From Plicaturopsis crispa FD-325 SS-3 (taxonomy: Eukaryota; Basidiomycota; Agaricomycetes; Amylocorticiales; Amylocorticiaceae), in assembly GCA_000827205.1 (NCBI GenBank), contig KN832562.1:395172-459171 (forward strand): a stretch of DNA of 64,000 bases. The letters are read 5' to 3'. The notes beneath the pieces were generated by a model. It saw nothing but the letters and a program-made list of their open reading frames with translations, was not told where the DNA came from and searched no databases. The stretch's first letter is position 1; each line of letters begins with the position of its first letter. The translations under genes and the position numbers were made by a program. Shown here one piece after another: positions 1 to 10,596 of this stretch.

Positions 1-628
1 TTGTACAGCTCGACGCCCAGGAGGACCCATCCGTACCATTGACAACACCCACTGAAGAACTCGCAACTCACCTGACTATGCAACCTTCCACGTCGCGCAC
101 GGCACCTGCCGCTAGGACACCCATGCAGCGCGCCGAAGACCTACCCTCCTCCCACGCCGGAGACCTACCCGCCCGTCAACGCGCCGAGCCACAACACCCA
201 CGCGCCGACCCACAACACCTACACGCCCTCGAAGCGCGCATCGCCCGCGTCAAAGCCCTCCTCTCGGACCTCTCCACCGCGCAGACGAGGGAGGAGAAAC
301 AGCGTGTCAAGCGGGCGCTGCGCGAGGAGAACCGGTGCGTCCTCCCCCTTCCCCCTGTTCTGCCTCCTCTTCCTCCCCGCAACGTGATATGCGGTGCACC
401 AACTGATATGTGATATGCGGGTCGAGAAGGTTCATAGAAGACCGCCACACGGGCAAACGCCCCCGAGACTCGCATCAACCGCAACCGCAATCGCACTGGC
501 CAGAGACTGATCCCGCAGCTGTGGTGCTCATCATCAGCGACGACGAAGACGAGGAGGAGGGGGAGGGGGGGTACGACCCGAGGGACCGGGGGCCGTTGAA
601 GGCGCATTGGATTGTGTCAACGTCGTGA
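1..628 (+). CDS. 3' end of unidentified gene with acidic, SIM-like tail
   Basis: The reading frame is open from the first bases (codons in phase with base 3), so the gene starts upstream of the window. I read two exons: <1-334 and 427-628, with a 92 bp intron (GTGCGT donor, GAG acceptor, phase 2) that joins the two open frames. The visible protein is Pro/Ala/Arg-rich and low-complexity at first, then has a charged, probably helical segment (about bases 215-334, rich in Ala, Arg, Lys, Glu), and ends in an acidic tail. The tail holds VVLIISDDEDEEE, a hydrophobic core followed by acidic residues, which fits a SUMO-interacting motif. No catalytic domain is visible and I do not recognise the family. 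A nuclear regulatory or scaffold protein is possible, but this is inference from the tail only. Confidence 0.6.
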
Positions 629-1420
629 GCGTTGAGATATTCTTGTGTTCCATGTCTTGTTTGTGGGTTATGTAGGAGTGGATTATGGGACTGTGGATGT
701 ATGGTTGTGGATATTCTGTCGCTCAACTCCGTGTCAGGGTGTGTCAGGAATGAATCAGATAAGTACATGAACGCAATGACTCCAAGGGGGACAAACGCCC
801 ATGAATCATCCAGCGTGTTACAGTCCACCATACACATCGCCCATAGCGCGTTTCACGAGCGCAATATCCGGCTAACCAGCAGACTCAGCACCGCGCCGCA
901 ACGGAGGTGAAACAACTTGAAGCAAGGACGCACATTCAAACCAGCAGCCGACCTACGCGCCCACCCCGCAAGGATCTGCGCAAGGCCCGTGCCCTCACAA
1001 AATTCGTGGTCGCTCTCGGAGCGCCGCGGACTTTCAACCTTGTTGTCCAAGCCTCGCAGCGATTGAAATTCGGGCTGACGTGCGTGTTTGTTCTTCAATG
1101 CCGTGTTGCATTGCACTGCGCCTACTCGGATTGTGAATGGTCCAAGCGTGTGGCATATACAGGGATACTTGACCACGATGGCGTTAACCGAATGTTCACG
1201 CTTGACACCCTGCCTCGAACGCCCGGCCTAGAATTCACGCTCAGCTAGTGGATACAGTAGCTCAGCTGAAACTGTGGCGAAGAGGGAGCAGGAGGGAGCT
1301 TCCGAGTATAGGGCGACGAGCATCCGCTGAGGCTTTGTGAGCGCTGCTTGCAATTGCGTTCAAAGCAATGTCCAATTGTGTCGCGTCCCGTCGCGTTCCC
1401 GAAGCAAGTATGTAATACAC

Positions 1421-1434
1421 TCACGTGACCCCAC
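1421..1434 (+). promoter_or_regulatory. Palindromic E-box overlapping an SRE-like site in the ERG2 promoter
   Basis: The palindrome TCACGTGA (1421-1428) overlaps GTGACCCCAC (1425-1434), which matches the classical sterol regulatory element ATCACCCCAC at 8 of 10 positions. It lies about 115 bp before the ERG2 start codon and about 60 bp before the TATA box. Ergosterol genes of basidiomycetes are known targets of SREBP-type bHLH factors, so a sterol or oxygen response is plausible. Binding is not shown. Confidence 0.4.
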
Positions 1435-1493
1435 TTTTTCATGGAAATTGATGTCGTACCATTTCTGTGACGCCCGCTCACGACTCCCGTCGT

Positions 1494-1500
1494 TATATAA
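1494..1500 (+). promoter_or_regulatory. TATA box of ERG2
   Basis: TATATAA lies 49 bp before the ERG2 ATG and is followed by a pyrimidine-rich stretch leading to CACCATGG, a good start context. Spacing and sequence fit a fungal core promoter. Confidence 0.55.
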
Positions 1501-1548
1501 CCTCTCGCCCTCGCCCTCGGAGCCCGTCCACATACCGCTCTACCCACC

Positions 1549-2415
1549 ATGGCCGTGTCCAAGACCGCGAAAGCGCAGCCCAAGCGCAAGAGTGGCAGCG
1601 TCCTTGTCAAATGGCTCGCGCGAGCTGCAGCGCTCTTTTTCTTCGTCGCGACTGTTAGCTATCTGGATTCTATCAAGGTGCGTCCCATCATCGCCTTACT
1701 ATGAATGCAATGCGCCGTTCTGACGTGGCGTGGGATTGAAGGAACGGTGGTACGTATTCGACCCGACGCGCATGCACGCGCTGGCACGCGCGGCCATCGC
1801 CGCCTCGCCCAACTCCACCGAGGGCATGATCACGCACATCCTCGCCAACCTCACCGCCGAATACCCGCCCTCCACCGTCTCCATCAACTCTCTCCCCCTT
1901 CTCTCCCCCTCCTCCCCTTCCTCCGCGTCGTCGGAATGGGTATTCAACAACGCCGGCGGCGCGATGGGCGCCATGTACATCATCCACGCCTCCCTCACCG
2001 AGTACCTCATCATCTTCGGCACGCCCCTCGGCACCGAGGGCCACACCGGCCTCCACTCCGCCGACGACTTCTTCAACATCCTCGTCGGCGAGCAGTGGGC
2101 GTTCAGCCCCGGCGCGCTGGTGAAGGAGGTGTATGCGGCTGGGAGCGTGCATCACTTGCCGAGGGGGACGGCGAAGCAGTATAAGATGCATGAGGGGTGC
2201 TTTGCGTTGGAGTATGCTAGAGGTGAGTGCGGGATTCTGACGGACTTGTAGAGCACGGAACACGGACTGACGGAAGAGTAGGGTTCATTCCGGGGATGCT
2301 GCCGTTTGGATTCTTGGACGGGCTCACGTCGACGCTCGATTTCCCGACGCTGTACCATACGGTTAGGATAACGGGGAGGGAGATTATCAAAAACTTGTTA
2401 ATCGGGAAGATATAG
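1549..2415 (+). CDS. ERG2: Sterol C-8 isomerase ERG2 (EBP/sigma-1 receptor-like family)
   Basis: Exons are 1549-1677, 1742-2222 and 2282-2415 (introns 64 and 59 bp), giving 247 aa. ERG2 moves the sterol double bond from C-8 to C-7 in the endoplasmic reticulum, a late step of ergosterol synthesis. The N-terminus has a basic stretch followed by one hydrophobic helix at about residues 20-38, the expected ER anchor. Family hallmarks follow: [20 protein letters not shown], the [20 protein letters not shown] region, [16 protein letters not shown], and a C-terminal membrane-associated end ([20 protein letters not shown], then [13 protein letters not shown]). Length is slightly above the usual ~220-230 aa because of a Ser/Pro-rich insert at about residues 82-102. 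The start is set by CACCATGG 49 bp after a TATA box. The gene is convergent with the golgin at 2750-4931. Identification is from family motifs and is firm. Confidence 0.95.
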
Positions 2416-2749
2416 AGTTTTGCTCGGGAAGATATAGCCCGTTCGGCGCGCGTGGTCGATACAGACTCGGCGCGTCGTCGTCGTCGCACAAAAAAGCAGC
2501 TATACCATCTATTTAAATAAATTATTTGCTGCTCCTGCTCCTCGCAAACCACGCATGAATCGCAAACCACGTATGAATCGTTGATGGTGTACATTATCCA
2601 TGCATGCCCTAGCTAGTCCTGAATGCAGGTAAATACGCGAGAGGAAAAGAAATATGTCCAGTAAGCAGTAAGTAAGTGCGCACAACAAATGTAAGTAGGC
2701 AAGTGCGCACAACAAATGTCATACTACGAATCCAGTGCCCGCTCTGGTA
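2416..2749. other. Convergent 3' region between ERG2 and the golgin gene
   Basis: It contains two short direct repeats: AAGTGCGCACAACAAATGT at about 2675 and 2701, and TACTACGAATCCAGTGC at about 2723 and 2749. The second repeat overlaps the stop codon of the golgin gene. No gene is seen; the shared terminators probably lie here. Confidence 0.5.
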
Positions 2750-4931
2750 CTACGAATCCAGTGCGCGCTCCTTCCCCTTGCCCTTACGTCCTCCCGGCGG
2801 TGGGGGCAGGAGCTCGGGCGTTCGCCCCAGTGATGCTAAATCCAGTGGCCGTGCGGTAAGCTCCCCAGGGCGCGCAGTCAACTCTGACGGTGACGGGCGC
2901 GCAGCCAACTCAGACGGCGACGGACGCGCAACCAAATCCACCGGCCTTGACGCCAAATCCACCGGCCTTGACGCCAAATCAGACGCCCGCCCCGACCCCG
3001 ACCGGCTCACATCGGACGACGAGCGCGCGGACCGCGCGAGGTCCGGCGTGCTCGCCATCCCCCCGGCGCCCGCCGAGAACAGTCTTCGCGTCTGCGGTTT
3101 TGGCGAGCCCGCTGAGGAGAGGGAGTTATTCGAGTTTGAGAGCGAGAGGGAGTTGTTCGAGTTCGAGAGAGATGTGGGCGTATGCGGGGGCTCTGGCGAG
3201 CCGGAGGCCGCTTCTGTGAGGAGGAACTCTACCCAGAGGCGCGAGAATGACTGTTCCCGTGCAATGATCAGCACCGAGTAAGAAAGATTAAATGTGTGTA
3301 GGAGGAGGGAGAGACGTACCTCCGTTTCATCAGTCTTCTCCAACTCCACACTCCCCTTACTCTTCCCCTTCCCCCCTCCTCCCCAAAACATCCCCCCTCC
3401 CCCACCTCCTCCTCCCCCACCTCCTTCCCCTCCCCCGCCCGCTCCCCTAACGAGCCCCGCGCGCGCATCGCTTCTAACCAGCCCCGCCCTCGCGCGCTCC
3501 GCCTCGCCCCACCCCAGCACGCCCGCCAGGAGCGCGAGCATCTCGAAGCGCTTGGGGTCCGCGCGGTCGGCGGCGAGGAACTGGAGGACGATGTTCGTGA
3601 CGAGGCGGCGGTCGACGTTGGTGTCGGCGGTGGAGCGGCGGAGGCGCCGGAGGGCTTCGGTTAGGTGTTCGTTGAGGATGACGGCTGGGGGCGGGGTGAG
3701 TAAGGGAAACATGGGGAAGAAAGAGAGGGAGGTAGGGGGAGGAAGGGAGAGGGAAGGGAGGGGAGAGGAGGAGGGGACGGACCTTCGTGTCGTAGTTTAC
3801 TGATGAGGTGGTTATTCTGGCTGACCTCCTTCTCGAGCGCAGCTGTCCGCGACGAGCTCGTATCCAGCTCCTCCAGCCGCATCTACACCGCCCCACACAA
3901 AATCATCAGCCAAACACACTTCCGCGCAATCAACAAAAGAACCGCAAACCTCAGCAGTCAACGCCCGATGCTTATACTCCGCCAGCTGACCCGTCACCCC
4001 CTCCAGCCGCCTCTCATACCCGCCCACAGCCGCACGCATCTCATGCTCCTTCGCCGCCTGGAAGTCCTCCAGCACCGCCTGCAAATTCGCCGCCCGCTCC
4101 CTCTCCCCCGCCTCCCCCGCAACAGCCTTCTCCCGCCCCTCCCGCTCCAGCTCGAGTTCCCGCCGCAGGTCCGCGAGTTCCCGCTGGAGGTCGGCGAGCT
4201 CCTCGGCGCCGAGGGCTGCGCGCTCCCACTCGTCGCGCTCCATGCGGCACCGCTCGAGCGCCTCGCGCAGCTCGCGCTCGCGTTCGAGGCCCTCTTGGAC
4301 TTCCCGTCCGCGCGCGAGGGTGTCGCGTTCCGAAGAGGCGCGTTCGATGTCGGCGTGGGCGGTGAGGAGCTCGGCTTGGAGGGCCTCGAGCGTGGAGCTG
4401 AGGTCATCGTTCTGCGCGGTTAGCTGCTGCACGAGCTGTTCGCGCCGGTCGAGTTCTTCCTGCGTGATGCGTCAGACGGGTGTGGCGATGGAAGATGGGG
4501 TGACGAAGGAAGACGGGGTGAAGGAAAGGGAGAGGGAACGGGAACGGAGGAGGGCAGGGGGAGGGGAAGGGGGGAAGGAGCGTACATACCGCGTCCTGCT
4601 TCAGTTTATTCCCGAGCGTCGTACGCATAGTAGTCAGTTTCGCGAGGAGGTTCTGGTACTGCGCCGCCAGCTTATCCTTCTCCTCCTTCGTGCGCTCCAG
4701 CTCCCTTTGCACCCTCTCCAGCGGCTCCAGCCCAGCGTCGTCGGCGACATGCCGGGCCTTGCCATTCAGGACGGTGGGCGAGGGCGAGGATGGCACGACG
4801 CTGGGCGAGGACGGCACGACGCTGGGCGAGGACGGGCGCTCGCTGTCGGTCGAAACGCGGAATTCGTTGAGGGATTGGTGCAGCGTCGGGGAGAGGGAGC
4901 GGGAGGGCGATTGGGAGCCTGAGCTAGACAT
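2750..4931 (-). CDS. Golgin with GRAB domain (Rud3/GMAP-210-like)
   Basis: Exons on the minus strand are 4931-4590, 4459-3950, 3882-3783, 3684-3320 and 3250-2750 (introns 130, 67, 98 and 69 bp), giving 605 aa. Order of parts: a Ser/Pro-rich N-terminus with a repeated SSPSVVP motif; a long charged coiled coil at about residues 70-315; a GRAB domain at about 318-385 (NVDRRLVTNIVLQFLAADR then KRFEMLALLAGVLGWGE); a Gly-rich run at about 395-420; and a tail with repeated DLASRPV / SELTARP units. GRAB domains bind Arf1-type GTPases at the cis-Golgi, so the product is most likely a Golgi tether for vesicle capture. All phases join without stops. The alternative would be another GRIP/GRAB golgin subclass; ERG2 is convergent and the RNA-binding gene at 5946 is divergent. 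Confidence 0.85.
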
Positions 4932-5945
4932 GGCATGCGCAGCTACTGTATTGCAAGGATCAAGCGCAGCTACGTATACTGTATTACAAGGATCAGTGAG
5001 TTGGAAATGGAATGAATTGCGGCGCAGGACACGACAGTACTACATACTACGCGCTAATTCGGCGCTATAATGACCGTGGGAAAGTGGTCTTGGTCCAGGT
5101 TTGCTGAAGCGAAACGCGCTCGTTGTCGTCAAACTTCAAATGTTCATGGCAGAGGCCTACGGACATGATGCATAACAGCATGTAGACATCCGTCATGCGG
5201 TGTGTTTGAGCCTTTTACAAGCAACTGCCTCGACGGCGCCGATCCTGGGCGATCCAGTCGCTGCAGTTGCACACGCACATCGGGTGAGAGCCCTGTCGCA
5301 GCGCCCAATGAATATCCTTGAACCCTGCCTTTCTTGACGCTTTCAGTGACAATACATTACATAGCTTGAATACGTAGGCGTTGTTCCCGTTAACGTTCAC
5401 AAGGTTTGCCGACAAAGCGCCTGTGCCTTAAAGTCACCAGTTCAAGCTGGCGATTTGAGAATGAGATAGACTCTGCCATCTGCGTCGGTCAACAACCGGA
5501 TCTCCTGTGCCATTGCGCCCCTTCCTTTCCACTTCCACGTCCGCTCGCTGTGTCTCGTATCTTGTATGTAGCCCACGACAAACCGTGCAGACAAAAGATA
5601 TGCGGGGAAATGACGTATGGACAGCGCGCCACAGGTTTTGCTTCCAACCCTCGATTTTGTGGAGTGTCGACTCCGCGCCTCGGATTCCTTCCTCCGTCCT
5701 CCCACAACATACCTCTCCACACCTCTGGGCACCGTTCCCTTAGTCGCCCTCGTCGCCGGCTTCCTACCTTTGCTTTTCTGCCATTTCTGGTCTCAGAAAT
5801 ACGACTCACACGTCAAAGCCCTGCGCGATCACGAGGATTAGAGAAATTGGCGTCAAAGCGATCAGAGGGGCGCTTTTGGGAAGAGGGATACTAAAAAAAC
5901 GAAACCTGTCGTCGAGCACTCGGCAGCAGCGTCGTGAACGACACA
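4932..5945. other. Divergent promoter region, golgin / RNA-binding protein
   Basis: About 1 kb lies between the two divergent start codons. Open frames exist on both strands (for example 5406-5894 +), but they have no domain, no splice logic and Arg/Ser-rich shadow-like composition, so I do not call them. A pyrimidine-rich stretch at about 5755-5800 may be part of an untranslated leader. Confidence 0.5.
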
Positions 5946-8594
5946 ATGGGCTCCCTACGCACCGTACGCATGCACAAAAAATCTTCCTAAAAAACCGGAC
6001 CCACTACTGATGCAGAGATACAGGAAGTCCTGTCGCGCCAATCCTCCGACGTCCTCCTGCGCAAGTCGACAGATGTCCTATCGCGCCCACCGTCCGACTT
6101 GCGGGCCCCCATGGACATGATGTCCGCGCGCGCGCCAGGGCCGAGTCCCAGCCCGCCCTCCAATGACGACATCGAAGCCATCATCCAAATGGCCACCTCC
6201 GCGCGCCCGTCTCCTGACGGCCGCCCCGGCCCCCCGCGGGACACCCGCACCCAGCTCTTCATCGGCAACGTACGTCCCCTCCCCTTCCCCCATTTCTTTT
6301 TTGCACCCCGCCTGAGCCTGACCCCCTGCCTGCGACAGCTGCCGTACCGCGTGCGCTGGCAGGACCTGAAAGACCTCTTCCGCAAAGCCGGCACCGTGCT
6401 CCGCGCGGACGTCTCGCTGGGCCCGGACAACCGCTCGCGCGGGTACGGCACCGTGCTGCTCGCGACCGCCGAGGACGCGGGGCGCGCGGTGGACATGTTT
6501 AATGGGTACTCGTGGCAGACGCGCATCCTCGAGGTGCGGCCCGATCGCTTGCCGCCGGACTTTGAGGTTGCGGGCGGGAGCGTGGCGGCGACGCCGGTGT
6601 TTGCGGGCTCGAGCCCGAACCTCGCGGCGGCTGCGGCTGTGCCCGGGGCGAATCCGCTGATGACGCTCACGGGGGCGGGGTCGGGCCTTACAGAGGACCT
6701 TGACTACGCTTCGTCTGTGTTCTCGTCTGAGCGGCCTGCGTCGTCGAGTGGTTTTTCGGGGGCGGGAGGGCGAAATCTATTTGTTGGAAATGTGTGTGGT
6801 CTTTTTGTGTAAACCCGCTCATGACGCTGATACGTTCGCAGCTACCGTTCCACTGCCAATGGCAAGATCTCAAGGATCTATTCCGGCAAGCTGGGACGAT
6901 TATCCGTGCGGATGTTGCGCTCGGCCAGGATGGGCGATCGCGTGGATTTGGCACGGTTGTGTTCGCAAATGAGGTGGACGCGGACCGCGCAGTGAAAATG
7001 TTCAATGCGTAAGTCGTCATCGAATTTTTCTCCGAATAGCCATCTCATCTATCGTAGGTACGAGTACAACGGGCGCCCTCTCAAAGTCCACTACGACAAG
7101 TTCTCGCAGACCGCTTCGTCGTCCGGTGTCTCAACGACACCCGCATCGCCAAATTTACGTCCATCCTTTCAACAGCCTGGTTTCTCTGCCCTATCTTCTG
7201 TTCACCCGACGCATATACCAATGCCCACAGGCTATTCGTTTGATTTCGGTGCAGGTTCGGGACCGAGCTCGCCCTTTGAGGTGTATACAGGTCACGCGCA
7301 CGGTGTGGATAGCGCGCTGTCGGCAGCTGTGGCTACGAGTCTGGCGAATCTGGGTGCTGGCCCCGAGTCCCCGCGGACACCGTCACCGCGCCATCATCAA
7401 CAGCAGCAACAACAGTTCCACCAACAGCGGCAGCAACAGCAACAGCAGCAGATGCAACAACAGCACCAGCAATACCAACAACAATTGCAGCAACATCAGC
7501 AACAGCTTCAGCTCCAGCAGCAGCAGCAGCACCAACAACAGCAACAACAACAAGCTGTGCATGGGCATGGGCAACATCACCCAGCTCATCCTGGGCCAAT
7601 ATCCCTCCCGCCACCGCCGTCCGTCGTTGGCTTCGCCATGCCGCCTCTTTCGCCCCATCACATGTCTCCTATGCATCACCCGCTCATGGGCTCTCCTCTG
7701 CACCACCCCGGGCACCACCCGATGATGACCCCGCACGGCCTCCCGCCGATCACGCCCTCCATGCCACCCTTCACCTTCCTCCCGCAGCCGTCCCCGCACC
7801 AGCACCCCTCCATGCCGACGCCCCTCACGCCGACCGCCTCCATCAACTCCCCGCCCGTCCCGCACGCGTCGCACATCCTCAGCACCTTCTCGCCGGGAGT
7901 CGCGATGAGCCCGGGCGCGTTCTGGGGGAGGCCGGGCGGCGGCGTGAACCCGTTCATCAACCCCACCGTCGGCGCGCCCGTGCACAACGGCTTCTACGCG
8001 TGGCAGCACTCGCCGCAGCCGAGCCCGCACGGCGGCGAGAGCGAGCCCGCGGGGTACTTCCCGCCCGTACCCGACATGGGGTATTTCCCGCCGGTGTCGA
8101 ATGGGAATGGGAGCATCGGCGCGTCGAGGCTGGCGAATGAGATACTGAGGGACGGCGCGGAGAGGTATGCGGTGGACTCGAGTCCGAGCGAGGCGACGGA
8201 CGGGGGCGCGGCGGATAGCTCGACGAATACGAGCTGGCACACGCCGGAGACGGATGAGGTAGAGGGTGTGGAGGAGCGCATGGAGGCGCTTCGGTTGAAG
8301 GAGAGCGCGCGGGATGCGGAGCGGGATGCGGGGGCGGTGGAGGAGAGTGAGTGCGACGGAGACGAGCACGACCCGCATCCGCGCGCGTACTCGATGTCGA
8401 CGTCGGAGAGACCTGGCGAGCCGCCCAGCATGCACCGCACAGGCTCGGACCCCGCGCCGCCGCGCCCTGCGTCCAATCCGCAGCAGACGCCGCAGCCGCA
8501 GTCCGCGGACCACGACGCGCGGCGACCGCTGCTCAGTCCCGCCGGCGAGGCGCGCAAGAACCTGAGTCTGCGGCTGGACGCCCTGGGACGGTAA
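5946..8594 (+). CDS. RNA-binding protein with two RRMs and a Gln/His-rich tail
   Basis: Exons are 5946-5963, 6024-6269, 6339-6791, 6842-7008 and 7058-8594, giving 806 aa. The first exon codes only MGSLRT; the downstream acceptor at 6023 keeps frame, but 6017 is also possible. RRM1 runs from about residue 82 (RNP2 LFIGNL, RNP1 RSRGYGTVLL) and RRM2 from about 234 (RNP2 LFVGNL, RNP1 RSRGFGTVVF). Both RRMs are split by an intron right after the GN of RNP2. Behind them are a Gln tract interrupted by His at about residues 409-461, a Pro/His-rich stretch, and an acidic C-terminus. The layout resembles fungal Gbp2/Hrb1- or Hrp1-like mRNA-binding proteins, acting in nuclear export or cytoplasmic mRNA control. 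The exact orthologue is not certain. A repeated DVLLRKS / DVLSRPP motif marks the N-terminus. Confidence 0.85.
7399..7553. repeat. CAG/CAA-rich tract coding for polyglutamine
   Basis: This is an impure CAG/CAA microsatellite with CAC interruptions inside the last exon of the RNA-binding protein. It codes for about 50 residues of mostly Gln. Mixed CAG and CAA codons slow repeat slippage, which suggests the protein tract, rather than the DNA repeat, is kept. Confidence 0.8.
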
Positions 8595-9287
8595 CTAGCG
8601 AAGTAATATCATCGCGTTTAGGCTCGTCGGTGGCGGAACACTTAATGTCTGTCCTCACTATCCATTTCCCCCTGCCCGTTGCGCTGTTGGCTTATTTTAT
8701 TTCTCCTCCGTGGGTTTGCATACTTAGAGTGGTTGGCTGTAGCTTCGCCCGGCGCACGGGTGGTTTCTCGATCGGTGGTGTCTTTTGGTTTATCTTTTTT
8801 CTGCTCTCATCCGCTTCGATCTCCATTTCTCATGTCCCTCACATAGCATTGATCTATCCCATTTTCACCCAGCCATGTTACTCACTCGCAGCAATTATAT
8901 ATTTCTCATCTCGCATCTCCTCCCTGTCTATATCCAGTGTAATACTCAGGTTGAACTTCGACTTGCAATTGCGCTGGACCTGTCAATATAGTGCGTGCCG
9001 AAGTACCGCGGAGATCGAATGTCGAAAGGTTGAACTTGTTCTAACGAACGTTCTTATGCAGGTACCCTGCTTGGTTGTGCCGCTGTACTGATGTTTTCAA
9101 CCTCGGGCCACCCAGTGGCTTTTTGTCCATTGTTCGAACGTACAGGCCCGAGCAAATGATGGACCCGAGAGCCCTATTGTCCACATTGCACTACATACAC
9201 GTACTGCCATTGTTCATCAAACGCGCTCATACTTAAAGGTGACCGTTAGCCAAAGCTACCCTGTTCGTAACTCATTCCTCAACCACC
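8595..9287. other. Intergenic region
   Basis: This is the 3' flank of the RNA-binding gene, T- and C-rich up to about 8,950, followed by the promoter side of the kinase-like gene. No gene or repeat is supported. Confidence 0.5.
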
Positions 9288-10248
9288 ATGCTTGCCACTG
9301 AACGCGACAGCACCTGTCACAGCCCTGCTTCCGACCCATCGATGCTGCAGTCTACCTTAGGCGTCCTAGATGCACACTGCCCGTGCAAGAGCGTGGAAAA
9401 CGCTATCACGGCGGTACGTTACCCGTTGAAGGGTACGGATTATGTTTTCCCATGCTGTGTTCTCAGACGTTAGTTCTCGCTTTACACAGATCACCAGCAA
9501 GCATACGGGACATGCATTGAAATCTCGCACCCCGATGTCGGCATTGCATCTATCCGGACCAAATCCTTGAGGAAGATCGAGACAGCCCTTGAGGACTGGG
9601 CACTTACTCGTTATGCAAGTGGTTTCACCCCCAAGGATACACCCCATTGTCGTCGCGGCCGCGTTGTGCGTATTTACTGGTCTACGTGCATCTTACCGGA
9701 ACTCATGCGATATATAGGGTACATGGCGCTTCATGCCACACCGCATCCTGAGCAGAAAAGTCGACATGCCCAGCGTCCAAGACGACCTCGAGTCCTTTAT
9801 ACACGTCGTCCTGTACCACTCCCTCCGCTGGATCAACCACTTCCAACTCGAAGACCTCAGGGACTCAATGCGTCGCGTGTACGGCTCCTCCGACACGGAG
9901 GTCGAGACCTCCGTAAATGGCGGCGATGAAAAGATGGCCATGCTTGTGTCGGGTGCCCATATTCCTCGGGAACTGTTCTTCAAAAGCAAGAAGACGCACC
10001 CCCACCCCCTGACGGGCTTTGTCCTGTCCGCGCGCAGGCATGCCGCAAAGTGGATCTTGGACCCGGACGGTATATCTTGCGCCCCCTCATCCCCCGGCAA
10101 GTTCACGCATGTCGGTCTCGATGCCTTGTTCCGCAATGCGTTGAAAAGCGAAGATTGGCCGTCCTTCGATAAAGAAGACCAACTCAAGATTGCAGACGAG
10201 AAACAGGATCTCGAGAGGGAACCCGTGAGATGGCGCTACCATTATTGA
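9288..10248 (+). CDS. Short, degenerate FunK1-type protein kinase (probable pseudokinase)
   Basis: Exons are 9288-9413, 9498-9665 and 9718-10248, giving 274 aa. The last exon starts GTWRFMP and continues with QDDLESFIHVVLYHSLRW, the C-lobe signature of FunK1 fungal kinases. The intron just before GTW is at the same place and phase as in the FunK1 gene at the right edge. Exon 2 aligns with the catalytic-loop exon of that gene, but HRDVSGNN reads HPDVGIAS here and DWE reads DWA. The base-type Asp is kept while the Asn and the second acidic residue are lost. The ATP-binding N-lobe is absent, replaced by a 42-residue first exon; typical FunK1 proteins exceed 500 aa. It may be a non-catalytic decoy or a decaying gene. 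The start ATG is supported by an ACCACC context. It is convergent with the laccase. Confidence 0.65.
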
Positions 10249-10596
10249 TCTGCGAGGAGCGTTGTACTTGACTGTGCGCATACCGAACCACCCTTTTCAG
10301 CAATTCATATAATCCTCACAGATGCATGGACTGGAGGAGTTGTACCGCCGAGGACGAAGATAATGGTATATGTAAAAAGAATGTGCAAAGTGTAGAGAGT
10401 AGTGTATTACAGAGCGATGCCACAAGTATGCAGCTGTTATTGTACGCGGTGGGCAGCTATAGGTGGACAGCACGAAGCAAGACGAAGGCGGCCGCGGCCT
10501 CATTCCGCCGGCAATCTAACATAACACATAACATAAAGCAACGAGACGATAATCTATCGGTGTCGGTTTCATTCTATGGGCCTGTGCAGCGGTGGA
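10249..10596. other. Convergent 3' region, kinase / laccase
   Basis: There are about 350 bp between the two stop codons. I see no gene. The 3' untranslated parts of both genes probably lie here. Confidence 0.5.

Larger units (their letters stand above)
629..1548. other. Intergenic region upstream of ERG2
   Basis: This holds the 3' flank of the first gene and the promoter of ERG2. No supported gene is seen. The short open frames on both strands here have no splice support or recognisable domain. Promoter elements near the right end are listed separately. Confidence 0.6.

Noticed and set aside
5406-5894. 162-codon open frame upstream of the RNA-binding gene
   Set aside because: No domain and no supporting splice sites or start context; it lies in a divergent promoter region.
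7383-8513. 376-codon open frame antisense to the RNA-binding protein
   Set aside because: It is the antisense of the GC-rich last exon and its poly-Gln tract (giving Leu-rich runs). The sense strand has RRMs and consistent splicing.
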